64,000 nt of DNA from Agaricus subrufescens (GCA_029945375.1 CM057059.1:4092001-4156000); one strand, 5' to 3'. Counted from the stretch's first letter, positions 22,871 through 33,253 are shown. Notes: generated from the letters alone by a model not told the origin. Numbers and translations: made by a program.

Positions 22871-23085
22871 TAGAAGAACACACATTGGACCTGCCCCTGC
22901 TTGAGCCTCACCTGCACACTCTCTGGAAGTGCATGGAAGTCCAGTTCCCGGGACTCAAATCCCTGCTTTCCAAGGTCTCTGAATTTGCAGGAGAACTTCC
23001 TGGACTGTCACCTGCACCCTCTGTCTCCACCCCGGACATGTATACCCCAGCCACGTTTATCTCCTGGGTTGACTCTGTGCTCCAT
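22871..23085 (+). pseudogene. Decayed oxygenase-gene C-terminal piece, part 1
   Basis: Matches 58891-59105 base for base in length (215 bases, no net indel) in the last exon of the oxygenase gene. Differences are mainly at former CG sites, for example CTCCGG to CTCTGG and GTGCGTGG to GTGCATGG. The last 15 bases are the target site of the LINE that follows. Confidence 0.85.
23071..23085 (+). repeat. Target-site duplication, left copy
   Basis: GACTCTGTGCTCCAT, repeated exactly at 29612-29626 after the poly(A) of the LINE. It is present once, as GACTCTGTGCTCCAC, at 59091-59105 in the intact gene. This fixes the LINE insertion to the base. Confidence 0.92.
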
Positions 23086-23213
23086 AAAAATCGCTTCTTG
23101 ATCTGGTACCGCCACCTAGATTAAGTAGTAAACAAGTGTAAACACCTGCTCGTCGTCTGAAATCGTCTCTACACCTGTTGCTTTTCTAGTAAACCTCTGT
23201 GTTTGCGTGCTAT

Positions 23214-25154
23214 ATGTCGACCCAGTCTCGTGGTCGTTCTTCTGCCAAAGGGGATAGGCAGGGGAGGCTCTCTAGGCCTCCCTCTAAGGCCAGGTCCTCT
23301 AGCCAGGAATCCTTGGATGACTGGCTCAAGTCTCAGCATGACCAGCCCTCTACGGGCCCGTCTCGTATCCCAAGGGGCTCTGTGTCGTCTGGCCAGTTCC
23401 CCTCTCTCTCCTCCTCTTCCCAGCTTCCTTTGGAGGCGCTCGGTGGGACGAGGATCCAACCGGCCCCGGGTAGCCCCCATACTCCTAGGCAACGACAAGA
23501 TGTCTCGCGCCCCCCGACTCGCCCATCCTCCCCCACCCCTGGTTCTGGGGGTGAGGTTCAGGATCTTGCTCCTTCCCCCCTCACCCTTAGCCATGCGGCG
23601 GGGATTGAGGCGAATGCGGCGGCTGTGGCCGCCTCGCTCCAGGCCGCGCACACGTTTTTGAACGCGTTCAGCGGCAGGTCTCTTGGCAACTTCGATGATG
23701 CCGTCTTACAGGCCCTAGGCAAGGGCATTGCCATGGTCTCAGATTTTGCAGGCCGCGACCCTTGGGGCGCGGTCAGGTTCCCTCATCATGGGTCTACGTC
23801 CTCTCCCTACGAGACGGTCCAGGCCCTCTTTCCCCCGTCTCTTCCAGCCCCAACGCCCCAGGCTCCCGGGGGAGATGTAGACACTGACATGGATCGTGGG
23901 GCTGCTCCCCCCGCCCGTGTCTCTAAGCCTAAGAAGGCCCCCGGCTTCGCTAGGGGCGCTCCTCGCAACCCCGCCATTGGTCCTCAGGCTCCTCCTAGGC
24001 CCAAGGGCCCACCTCCTAAGCGGTCCTATGCGGCCGCTGCTGCCACTACCCCCGCCCAGAAAGCGCGTCCTTCTGGGAATAAGGACGTGGCCCCCGTGAA
24101 CGGCCTTGTTGCTCTTGCGCAGGCGTTCCCTAACTTGTCCTCGGACCAGATCATTGCCTTGCACCGTCAGGCGACTGGTAATGGTCCCTCCTCGTCTGCT
24201 AAAGGGCGTCCTGCCCTCAAGTCTACTACTGGCGGTCCCACCCGCCGTCAAATCCTTGTCGAGGTTCGGGATGGCTCGGCCTTCGATCTTGATTTAGTTA
24301 GGTGCACTGAGTCTCTGAACAAGCACCTCTCCGCCTCTAACTCGAAGCTTCGAGTCGAGGCCACATCTAGGGCGTATAGGGGTTGGTCTCTGGCCACCAA
24401 TATCGCCATCACAACACAGGCCATGGTTGACCTCTGCGCGGAGGGTCTCAACCGGGTCTATCCTAGAGAGGGGGAAGTCATCCCCGCCCTCTCGCTCTCG
24501 ATGCCGGCCTCCAGGTCTTACTGCAAGATCCTGGATGTCCCCCGTTTTGCTGGAGATGGCTCACCCACCTCCCCGGCAGCGGTTGAGGAAGCGCTTCGCG
24601 CCTCCTCTCTGTCTCACCTCATTTCCCTCGCTGGCCCTATTAGGTTGGCGTCTAACACCCGTACTTCTGACACGTCCACCGCGTGGTTCGAGGTATGGGA
24701 CTCCAAGTCCGGTGGCGTTCTCAAGCAGCTCGCTGGTCGCCCCATCCATTTCCGCAACTTGATCCTTAGGGTTCAAGCTGCTAAGGCCCATCCGGGCACT
24801 CCCCAGTGCCAGCGCTGCTGGAAATGGGGGCACATCTCGTCCGTCTGCAGGGAGCAATTTGCTCGCTGCGATCGCTGCCTGGGGCCTCACACCCCCTCCT
24901 CTCATCGCTCCTCTGCGGCCTGCTGCAAGGGGCATCCCAAGGCTAAACCGCCGGTCCCGGCTACGCCCCCGGGTGAGCCGTGCCCGCACCCTTTCATGTG
25001 CCCCAATTGTAGGGGTCCTCACGCGGCTTCTGACCGCAAATGCGTCTTCTGGAAGCACCGGTTTGACCGGGCTTGGATCCAGAGGAAATATTCTGAGATG
25101 CGCTCGTCCAAGAGCGCCTCTCAAATGCCCATCCCGTCCTCTCAACATGTCTAG
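23214..25154 (+). CDS. LINE ORF1: gag-like RNA-binding protein
   Basis: 646 residues from the ATG at 23214 (an upstream in-frame GTG at 23199 is unlikely). The first 300 residues are Ser/Pro/Ala/Arg-rich and low in structure. Then comes an RNA-binding-like region (ILVEVRDGSAFDLDLVRC, FEVWDSKSGGVLKQLAGRP) and a C-terminal series of knuckles: CQRCWKWGHISSVC, CDRCLGPHTPSSH and CPNCRGPHAASDRKC. The protein should coat LINE RNA. Its last eight bases overlap the ORF2 start (ATGTCTAG). Confidence 0.88.
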   Translation: MSTQSRGRSSAKGDRQGRLSRPPSKARSSSQESLDDWLKSQHDQPSTGPSRIPRGSVSSGQFPSLSSSSQLPLEALGGTRIQPAPGSPHTPRQRQDVSRPPTRPSSPTPGSGGEVQDLAPSPLTLSHAAGIEANAAAVAASLQAAHTFLNAFSGRSLGNFDDAVLQALGKGIAMVSDFAGRDPWGAVRFPHHGSTSSPYETVQALFPPSLPAPTPQAPGGDVDTDMDRGAAPPARVSKPKKAPGFARGAPRNPAIGPQAPPRPKGPPPKRSYAAAAATTPAQKARPSGNKDVAPVNGLVALAQAFPNLSSDQIIALHRQATGNGPSSSAKGRPALKSTTGGPTRRQILVEVRDGSAFDLDLVRCTESLNKHLSASNSKLRVEATSRAYRGWSLATNIAITTQAMVDLCAEGLNRVYPREGEVIPALSLSMPASRSYCKILDVPRFAGDGSPTSPAAVEEALRASSLSHLISLAGPIRLASNTRTSDTSTAWFEVWDSKSGGVLKQLAGRPIHFRNLILRVQAAKAHPGTPQCQRCWKWGHISSVCREQFARCDRCLGPHTPSSHRSSAACCKGHPKAKPPVPATPPGEPCPHPFMCPNCRGPHAASDRKCVFWKHRFDRAWIQRKYSEMRSSKSASQMPIPSSQHV

Positions 25155-28100
25155 GGGCCCCCCTAGTACACCGTTGAGAGAACTCACTGTCCTTACTCAG
25201 AACGTTAATCGGTCCTGGCCGCACGTCGAGTATCTACTCGCGAACTGTCGTTTCTGCGATATTTTGTTTATTCAGGAGCCTCCCAGGCGGCTCGTACGGC
25301 ATACCAGGTCGTCGGAAACCCTTGAGGGGGATCCGGTGATTGGTCTCCCCACTCATCCTGACTGGCTCCTTATCGAGCCCAGGCCTCGGCCTTCCAAGGA
25401 CGCTCGCGTGGCCGCTTACGTCCACTGGCGCCTCAAACTTCTTCGTCCGGCTCATCGAGTTGATCTCATTGACCACCCGGACGTTCTCCTGCTCTCTGTC
25501 TCTCCGGCAGGGGGCTCTATGTTCCTCGCCAACGTCTATAATGATGGCAGGAACACTGCGGTCTACCACCTGGCCCAGGTGGCTGACTCTCTTCCTAACC
25601 TCGCCTACATGGGGGGTGATTTTAACCTTCACTCGGAAGTGTGGGACCCACGGGTTCGGCATCACCACGCCCCTTCTCAGGCCCTTATGGAGGTCTCATC
25701 CGATGTTGGTCTCTTTTGGAGGAGGCCTTCGAATCACGGCGACATGCACTTCCCGCATGATCGCCGACTTAACGGGTCGGTCATTGACTTGGTCTTTACC
25801 GGCATACATTTTGAGGGGGGGGAGCAGCCCCTTCTCTATCATGAGGGGACAGGGTCTTCTGATCATGTTCCCATCATTACTAAGCTCAAGGTTGCCGATT
25901 CCCATCTGCGGATCGTGCGACGAGTAATCGAGCGTGACTCGGAGGAGGAGGGTGCCTTCACCGGTCAGCTCATACGGGAGCTTTCCCGGGTACGTTGCAA
26001 CGACCTGGGATCTCCGGCCCTCATCCAGGAATGCGCGTGGGCGATTTCTGGTTGTTTCTCTGCGGCTTGGCTTGCCCACTCCGTGGAGAAGGTCATCACT
26101 ACGCACTCCAAGTCTTGGTGGAACAAGGAGTGCAGTGAGGCGCGGGATTATCACTTGCTGGAGCGATCCAGGGAGAGTAAGTCCCTTTTCAAGCAGGCTG
26201 TCAAGCAAGCTAAGCGCACCTTCTTCGATGAGCGCATCAAGAAGGTTGCTGAAACGGATCAGAGGCCATGGGATTTGATGGCCTGGACCGGACCAAGGGT
26301 TAACCCTTCCTTTGAGGCCATTGTGCATCAGGGGAAGCCTTGTGTCGAGCTTGCGGACCTGTGGAACGCGCTCCATTCGACCTATAATGGGGGGGCCTCG
26401 CTCCCTGTTGATTTCTCATGCTTGGAAGAGCTGCCTCGTGTTCCTGAACGCGAGTGGCCTCCTTTCAGTCACGCGGAGATGAGTGATGCCCTTCGGGCTT
26501 GCTCTACCCGTTCTTCTCCTGGGCCCGACCACATCACGTGGAGGCACCTCAAGGCGGTACTGCCGTATGAGGAGACCTCTCTCCTTGTGCGGCGTCTGGC
26601 GGATGCTTGCCTTAGGGTGGGCTTCTGGCCGGACTATTTCAAATCTTCCACCTCGGTCATCATTCCGAAACCGGGTAAGGCGGATTACTCTACCCCTAGG
26701 GCGTACCGGCCGATAGTGCTCCTTAATACTCTGGGCAAGCTCATCGAGAAGATGATCTCCACGCGGCTCCAATTCGAGGGGGTCAAGTTTAACCTTTTCA
26801 CTCCGGAACAGTTTGGTGGTATCCGTCAGCGCTCCACTTCGGACGCTGGCGCCTTCCTGGTTCACCTTGTTAAAACTGGGTGGGCTCATAACCTCGACAC
26901 CAGTGTCATCGCCTTCGATGTCGCTCAGTTCTTCCCATCGCTTAACCATGATTTGCTGGTGGCGATTATTAAGCGGCAGGGGTTTCCCGACTCGGTTGGG
27001 AAGTTCTTTGCCTCTTATCTTGTCGAGAGGGAGACCTGCTATATGTGGGGACCGGACCGATCTGATCCTATGCGGGCTGATGTGGGGGTGGGGCAGGGCT
27101 CTGCTCTGTCTCCTGTCCTGTCGGCCCTGTATTTTGCGGGTGTCATACGGGCATTCCGTGCGAGGAGCACTCATCTCGAGTGCGACCTCCTTTCCTACGT
27201 TGACGATGGCACCATAATTTGCCAGTCGCGTACCCTTGACGGGAACATCTCTAAGCTCGCGCAGGCCTATGAGATTATGTACCGCACTCTCTCTGACTTT
27301 GGCCTCACTATGGAGCACTCGAAGTCAGAGCTCTTCCATTTTTCCAGACGACGGAATGATCTTAATCCACCTGTCTCTCTTCCTGTGGGCCCCAATGGGG
27401 CTGACAATCCTCTTCGGCCTAAGGCTACCTGGCAGTACCTGGGCTTCTTCTTCGATCGGAAGCTCACGTTCTCTGAGCACGTCCGGTTCTATACGACGCG
27501 GGCATTTACTATGGTGAGAGCCATGGGCATGCTCGGCAATTCGATCCGGGGCCTTGCCCCGGTCCAGAAGAGGCTTCTCTATCGCACGTGCGTGGTCCCT
27601 GTGGCCACGTATGGGTGCGAACTCTGGTCCCATCTTGGAACCCGTTGTAAGGGTCTGATGGAGTCCTACAGGAAAATGCAGCGCCGTGCTGCTATCTGGA
27701 TTACGGGTGCGTTTCGTACCTCCCCGTCTGGTGGAGTTGAGTCTATCGCTGGCCTCATCCCGATCCACCTTCACATTAAAAAACTCGTTGAGAGGTCTTC
27801 TTATCGAGTTAAAACACTGTCCGTCAACCACCCGATCCGGTCTCTGCTGGGACGGGGGGGAGCTGCTGGGGCTTTCAAGCACAAGTGGCACTGGGATAAC
27901 ATTGGCAAGGCGGTTAAGTCCCCCGTCTTTGCCCACTCTGTTAATCTTCCTTCCCTGGAGGAGCGCTTTGATGCGGACTCTGAGGAAGCGCAGCCTGGGT
28001 GTCGGGTCACGGATCTATGGGCCGAGAGGGTCCACGTGATCGACATCCCCAATGATACCAAGGATGCTGCCTTCGTGCAGGTTCTTGAGGACTTCCGGGC

Positions 28101-29043
28101 TAAGGCCCTGGAGAGTAACGCCTCGATAGTGGCCACTGATGCGTCGGTGGACCCTAAGGGGCAGAGGGAAGCTGTTGCGGCGGCCCTTGTTTTCCATGGC
28201 GGGAGGCGCGTTCGTTCCTCCCGTCATTACGAGGGGCTCTCTACGTCTGCGGACACGGAGCTCGCATCCATTCGGTGGGGGGTGGCGGAGGCTATTGCCT
28301 TTCCTGACACCTCCTCTATCACTGTCTTTACGGATTCGATAACTATGGCGGAGCTCGCCTTAGATTGTCGTCCTCACTCGGGCCAGGAGCACTCCCTCGC
28401 TATGTGCTCCCTTCTTCGCTATTGGCTCTCGGTGAATCCCAAGGCCGAAATCGCCTTTGTTAGGGTGCGGTCTGCACTCAAATGGAGGTATCATCACGAG
28501 GCGCATGTCTTTGCCAAGGAGGCGGCCTATTTCCGGCCTTTGGGTATCAACCCGAAGACCACTCTTCACAAGGTCCGGAAGGACCTGTCCGACTGGTGCT
28601 TGGAGGACTGGAAGCGAAAGTTTTCGGACCCCGACTACCGTGGCCATAACTTCCTTGATCTTTGGACCGAGGACGTGCAGGGTAAGGATCTTCGTTTCCG
28701 CCCTAAACGGCTGAAGCCCACTTATGTGAATAATGGGCCTTGGCTTCATCGCTTCGGGCAATTCGATGCGAAGTTTTTCGCGTCGGTTACCCGGTGTATT
28801 CTTGGTCATGCCCCTATTGGGGAGTTCCGTGACCGATTCAATCTAGGGGGGCGCTCCGATTGCGAGGGCTGTGGTACTGGTGCTTATCAGACGCGGACTC
28901 ATCTTTTGCGGGATTGTTCCCGTGTTTCTCGTCCCAGGAACTTCTTTGGGGTTCCTGAGGATACTGGTCCCTTTTTCGAGTTCATCGAGGCAAACCCTTG
29001 GATGTTCTCGTTTGACTTGCCTCCGGAGCGAGCACAAGGTTAG
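25147..29043 (+). CDS. LINE ORF2: endonuclease-RT-RNase H polyprotein
   Basis: 1,298 residues from the ATG at 25147, which overlaps the ORF1 stop; the open frame extends further upstream inside ORF1 but that part is not homologous to ORF2. Order: nuclease (TVLTQNVNRSW, FIQEPPRR, GGDFNLHSEVWD, SSDHVPI), reverse transcriptase (YRPIVLLNTLGKLIEK, AFDVAQFFPSLNHD, GQGSALSPVLSALYF, SYVDDG), RNase H (ATDASVDPKGQ, STSADTELASI, VFTDS, HHEAH, giving the D-E-D-H set) and a final C..C........H....C knuckle. All catalytic motifs are present, so it could be active. Confidence 0.92.
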   Translation: MSRGPPSTPLRELTVLTQNVNRSWPHVEYLLANCRFCDILFIQEPPRRLVRHTRSSETLEGDPVIGLPTHPDWLLIEPRPRPSKDARVAAYVHWRLKLLRPAHRVDLIDHPDVLLLSVSPAGGSMFLANVYNDGRNTAVYHLAQVADSLPNLAYMGGDFNLHSEVWDPRVRHHHAPSQALMEVSSDVGLFWRRPSNHGDMHFPHDRRLNGSVIDLVFTGIHFEGGEQPLLYHEGTGSSDHVPIITKLKVADSHLRIVRRVIERDSEEEGAFTGQLIRELSRVRCNDLGSPALIQECAWAISGCFSAAWLAHSVEKVITTHSKSWWNKECSEARDYHLLERSRESKSLFKQAVKQAKRTFFDERIKKVAETDQRPWDLMAWTGPRVNPSFEAIVHQGKPCVELADLWNALHSTYNGGASLPVDFSCLEELPRVPEREWPPFSHAEMSDALRACSTRSSPGPDHITWRHLKAVLPYEETSLLVRRLADACLRVGFWPDYFKSSTSVIIPKPGKADYSTPRAYRPIVLLNTLGKLIEKMISTRLQFEGVKFNLFTPEQFGGIRQRSTSDAGAFLVHLVKTGWAHNLDTSVIAFDVAQFFPSLNHDLLVAIIKRQGFPDSVGKFFASYLVERETCYMWGPDRSDPMRADVGVGQGSALSPVLSALYFAGVIRAFRARSTHLECDLLSYVDDGTIICQSRTLDGNISKLAQAYEIMYRTLSDFGLTMEHSKSELFHFSRRRNDLNPPVSLPVGPNGADNPLRPKATWQYLGFFFDRKLTFSEHVRFYTTRAFTMVRAMGMLGNSIRGLAPVQKRLLYRTCVVPVATYGCELWSHLGTRCKGLMESYRKMQRRAAIWITGAFRTSPSGGVESIAGLIPIHLHIKKLVERSSYRVKTLSVNHPIRSLLGRGGAAGAFKHKWHWDNIGKAVKSPVFAHSVNLPSLEERFDADSEEAQPGCRVTDLWAERVHVIDIPNDTKDAAFVQVLEDFRAKALESNASIVATDASVDPKGQREAVAAALVFHGGRRVRSSRHYEGLSTSADTELASIRWGVAEAIAFPDTSSITVFTDSITMAELALDCRPHSGQEHSLAMCSLLRYWLSVNPKAEIAFVRVRSALKWRYHHEAHVFAKEAAYFRPLGINPKTTLHKVRKDLSDWCLEDWKRKFSDPDYRGHNFLDLWTEDVQGKDLRFRPKRLKPTYVNNGPWLHRFGQFDAKFFASVTRCILGHAPIGEFRDRFNLGGRSDCEGCGTGAYQTRTHLLRDCSRVSRPRNFFGVPEDTGPFFEFIEANPWMFSFDLPPERAQG

Positions 29044-29611
29044 TGAGGGCCTGTTCGGTCTTGGCCGTCTTGGGGTATCAGGTGATATGGCGGAAGCGGA
29101 TCTGTGATTCGCTATTGGGGTCTCGACGGGTGACCTGGGATTGGGGGCGGTGTATCGTCGATGGGATGGGCCAAGACGGGTATTCCCCACCTGTCTTCCA
29201 TGTCTAGAACGACTTACACTTATGGAGGGTAAAACCTCGGGTCCCGGGGATGATATTCCCTTAGTGGCTCTGTATGGGCGATAGCGGTGATGTGGATGCT
29301 GTGGATCCTGGCCTGGGATGGCGTAGGAGACTGATCGGGTGGGTGCTATCATTTTGGCGCGGGAAGTGGTCTTGGGGTGGTTTATGCTTTCCTCTTATCT
29401 CTGGTTCCTTCGCTATCGGACAGATGACCTCTAGGTCTTCGGACTTAAGGACATTGTATTTTCATTGTGAGATATAGTCTTTCTCGGGTTACGTTTCCTC
29501 CTGTGGTTATGTTTCTGCTTAGATAACTCTATGTACAGGCATGTGTGTAGGACCGGTCTGCCTTTGCGCCTCGGTATATAAAATTTTGATTGTTTAAAAA
29601 AAAAAAAAAAA

Positions 29612-30204
29612 GACTCTGTGCTCCATGGACCCAATGGTACTGTTCTGCAAAGGCGTCCCCACCTCTGCCAGTTTGCGCTCATCCTCTACCTTTCCCTTTC
29701 CTTTCTCGATGCCATTGACGGCAGCACAGTGACTGCCTGGGATCTGACCCACGGCCTGTTGTTGAACATGGTCAAGGCTGACGTTGACAAACTCCTTGCT
29801 TTCTGGGACAAAGCACAGTCCCAGGTTTGTGTCCTTCAACCTGGTGGGTGTTATTCTGAGTCCAACCTGACCACGGACTCTGGGTTTTTCAGCGCACTGA
29901 TTTTCCGGGGCATCACCATGTCCACTGACTTTTTTCAAACTCACTTGATGCTTTTTGGTGACCTTGATGAATGGAAGAGGGCATATGAGTGGTACTGGCC
30001 TGGGAGTGAGTGGAAGGAATGGGAGAACTGGGCTTCATCCAAGTGGGTAGGTCTTGCCTTAGAGCCCAAGGTATGCAATATCTGCTGCTATGGGACTGAG
30101 ACTGGGTGTGATCTGCTTGCAGGGAAGCAATACTGGGATGCTGCTTCCAAGCTGGCCAAGAAGACCAGGGTGACATTGGGAATGGGTAGCTTTTCTGAGA
30201 TGTT
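29612..30204 (+). pseudogene. Decayed oxygenase-gene C-terminal piece, part 2
   Basis: Continues part 1 after the LINE and matches 59091-59683 with no net insertion or deletion. The frame is still largely open (GPNGTVLQRRPHLCQFALIL, FRGITMSTDFFQTHLML, DEWKRAYEWYWPGSEWKEWE), but CG sites are mostly TG or CA, giving Arg to Trp/Cys and similar changes. It ends at GAGATGTT, where a Copia fragment starts. Confidence 0.88.
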
Positions 30205-32770
30205 GGACATCAGACCGAGAAGACAAGAGGTACATGAATCCAAAATTGGAGAGGTCATCCAACAAGGAGAACGCATAGCGGGCCTTGGAAGGAGTTTGCA
30301 CCGGCCATGGACCACAGATGTCAGCGTGGATCAGGCCGCCAATGGAACTCGCACGATTACCATGATAAGCATGACTCTGTTGAGCACCCTTGCCAATTGT
30401 GCAAGAAGGACAGAGGGTGCGTTCAAATGTCCCGGAGTGAGTAATCCCCTTCGCATAATCGTTCGTCAGAACAGAGCATGTTGCATCAAAGCCAAGATGG
30501 CCGAACCACTGATGCCACAAGTCTGGGGTCAAAGGAGCCGAGACGAAGCAGGAAGGATCAAGGTCAGGAGAGAGGCAGTGAAGAGTATTTACATATTGGC
30601 ATCGCAACCAGGAAAGGCCATTGCGAGCAGACACCAGCAGCGCAAAGGATCCACTGGGGCAGGAAAGAGAGAGAGCTGTGGTACCCGGAGAGGTAAATGA
30701 GCAAGAGACACTGGATGAAACCAGGTGGCCAATGGAGAGCAGGTTCACAGGTACAGCCAGGGCATAGAGACAACCACGCAGCTGTACACAAACAGGACCT
30801 GAGGGAGAGCTGAAAGAGAGCGAGACATCACCATGACCCAAGATGGGGAGGGGAGTGTTGTTTGCAGTGGAGACGGGTAAAGAAAAAGAATCGTCAAGGG
30901 AAGAAAAATAATCACGATTGTTAAAAATATGGTGCGTCGAACCCGAATCCAACAGGGCCTCAAAAGAGCCCACAAACTGCTCATTGTCTAACAAAACCAT
31001 ACCCTCATCAGGAATCTTACAGCTCATCACAGCAGGGGGATAAAACGAAGAAACAAAATTGGCATTGATCGAGGAGGGCAGAATTACATTCACGACATAC
31101 GGATTATCATCTTCACCACCCCAATCGTCCAGAACAATCTCCTCAAGATCAACATGGTTGACCAGAGGAGGGAAAACCACAGAGGGGTCAGGGGCAGCAA
31201 GGTGGGCCTGAGGACGAGGCTTGAAGGAGGAGGAAGGGGGGTCATGGCAGGTAGATGAAGGCGCCTGGCCAGGACATTTCAAGGGAGCAGAATTCTGAGA
31301 AGAGGGTCGGTCACAGGGAGGCTGTGGTTTCGCGGAGGCATCCTTAATATGGAAGTTATGTAGAATAACTTGGTCTAGGAGACGTTGGATAACACCGAAA
31401 ACAAAATCGACCTTCAGATGTGGGTTGCTTGAGAGCTGATCGTAGACGTCAGTCTTAATTGCAGTGATAAGACCAAAGGAGGGAAGTGGGCGGAAGAACA
31501 TGTCAACACCATGCACAGTATCAATACGATACTGTGAGTCACAGACCCTATTGAAATCCATGAGCCAACGCTGACAATATGCAATAATGTCCGTGCCAGG
31601 CTTCAATTGCTGAAGCTCATCCCATACAGCACACCCACCAATCCAATCACAGTTTGAATGCCGAAGATGCAAGACCTGGTAAATCTCCCTAGTGGAACCT
31701 CCTCGTTTCACAGTGGCGATCGAGCCAGACACATTCTTCGAGATCTTATTGAGAAGTATGTGGCAAACTGTGCTATCAGCGGAATGCCAGGCTCGAGCTG
31801 CTTCCAATTCCTCATTCGTTGGTACCAGTGAGAAAACAGGACGGGTAGACATGTGCGAGATAGAGTTGGGTGGATCATACGCAGGGTCATAGATCAGGTC
31901 CAAGTAACCCAGACTGTCCAATATTGTCCGAATATTGTTGTCCCAAGCATCGAAGTTCGACAAACCCTCCAGAGGTTCAATATGAGAAAGAGAAGGAATG
32001 GTACGATTATTGCCATGAAAAATAGGTATAACTTGTTGAGAAGAAGAAGGGACAGAAATAGGAGCGGAAGCTAGAACAGAGGAATGAATAGAAGTAGGAG
32101 CACAAGTAGAAATAAGAGGAGGAGGTGGTGGAAGCGAAGGGGGAGGTTGCATATAAGAGTGAGGTGGCATATACGGATACGGGGGGAAAAAATAGGGGGG
32201 GTAACCATAAGGAGGAAAGAAATTAGGGAATGGATAATTTTGGTTGAAAGGTAATGGTGCATGAGGCGGTTGAGAATGAGAAGAAGGATGATTGAAAGGT
32301 GCAGAAGAAGGAAGTGAAGAAGAATGCGGGTGACCCTGATTGAAGGGAGATGGCAACAATGGAGTAGCTGAAGGTTCATTTGCATTATGTGGACTAGCCA
32401 ACGCAGGAGACGTAGATGGTGTAGCCAGAACCAAATGATTTGGTTCAGGATGCGAAATATGAGCCTGTTGCTCAGAGGCCACCAGTAAAGGATTAAAGGG
32501 ATTAACAGAATTTCCACTTGGGGGATGTGAAGGAAAAATTTGGACAGAAAAATCTTTGCCAATAGGTGGAAAAAATGCATCTAAACTACCAGAAGAGGGA
32601 ACATTAAGATTTGAAGAGTGTTGCGAAGATGAAGGATTCAAAGATGGAATGTGTTGTTGGGAATTTGAAAAAATCAATTGATTACCTGCTAGAGGGTTTG
32701 TTTGGGATATCGATGATGCAAAATTGTTTTCAGGTACAGGTGGGTGGAATCTATGTCGTTGACCGGGCAT
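30205..32770 (-). pseudogene. Copia gag-protease-integrase (truncated 3')
   Basis: An open minus-strand frame from the ATG at 32770: a Pro/Ser-rich start, a gag region (GLSNFDAWDNNIRTILDSLGY, WIGGCAVWDELQQLKPG), a retroviral-type protease with LLDSGSTHHIF, the pre-integrase segment LWHQWFGHLGFDA...CPSCTIGK, and the start of the integrase core (GGLIHADICGPW, YAFSLLDDLSNFGFMYLLSS). It is cut in the integrase at about 30207, where it fuses with the decayed oxygenase copy. No CCHC knuckle was found. The rest of a Copia pol is at 39560-41800 on the same strand. Confidence 0.85.
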
Positions 32771-32929
32771 GACTTGTGTGTATGTGTGATAAATATTGAA
32801 TGTATGCGGTTTTTCTATAAGCGAGCAGCGGATGTATGCGTTGCAATAAATCCTATCAAGAGTATATGCTTGTGAGTTGTCAAGAATCTATACGTATCCT
32901 ACAATCAGTTGATGGCAGGGCCCATAACC

Positions 32930-33194
32930 TGTTGACTGTAGGCGATGTAGATACGTAAAAGTCTTCAGATGATAGGAACAACTGTCATTACCTGTAGGCG
33001 ACATAGATACGTGAGACTACAGGGAAGTGTCAATACATAAACTAGGAAAGTAGGAATTGTACTCACGTCTTCAGATGATAGGAACAACTGAAGACGAGAG
33101 GAGAAGGGAACGCGATAGATATATAGCTGATCACATGATGATTCCTATATGTCAGCTGACGACTATCTCACCAGTGTCTTTATGAAGCTCAACA
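32930..33194 (-). repeat. Copia LTR shared by two Copia pieces
   Basis: 265 bases with inverted ends TGTTGA...TCAACA. On its gag side, directly next to the end, the minus strand reads GGTTATGGGCCCTG, a plausible primer-binding region. On the other side the minus strand reads GAGGGGGTG just before the LTR, a polypurine tract. So this one LTR acts as 5' LTR for the gag piece and as 3' LTR for another Copia body. It contains an internal repeat (GTCTTCAGATGATAGGAACA at about 32960 and 33067). Confidence 0.7.
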
Positions 33195-33253
33195 CACCCC
33201 CTCAAAAGACATGAAGAGTGAAATAGGAGAAAGATGAAAGATAGGAAGAATGG

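Larger units (their letters stand above)
23086..29611 (+). mobile_element. Full-length Tad1-like LINE with TSD and poly(A)
   Basis: A 6,526-bp non-LTR retrotransposon: 128-base 5' leader, ORF1 23214-25154, ORF2 25147-29043, a 568-base 3' tail ending in 16 A (29596-29611), and a 15-bp target-site duplication on both sides. Both frames are open, and the CG-rich sequence contrasts with the CpG-poor pseudogene it sits in, so the insertion is younger than the decay of its target. Domain content (nuclease, RT, RNase H, knuckle) fits the fungal Tad1 or I-like clades. Confidence 0.92.

Noticed and set aside
24859..25146. Upstream extension of LINE ORF2 (open frame begins at 24859)
   Set aside because: This part lies inside ORF1 in another frame and has no ORF2-like sequence; the ATG at 25147 precedes the first conserved nuclease motif.
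24561..27936. Several minus-strand frames of 110-300 codons inside the full-length LINE
   Set aside because: GC-rich antisense shadows of ORF1 and ORF2 without motifs.
33249..33253. AATGG as an exact Gypsy target duplication
   Set aside because: The right flank is AATGA, so it is reported only as an imperfect duplication.
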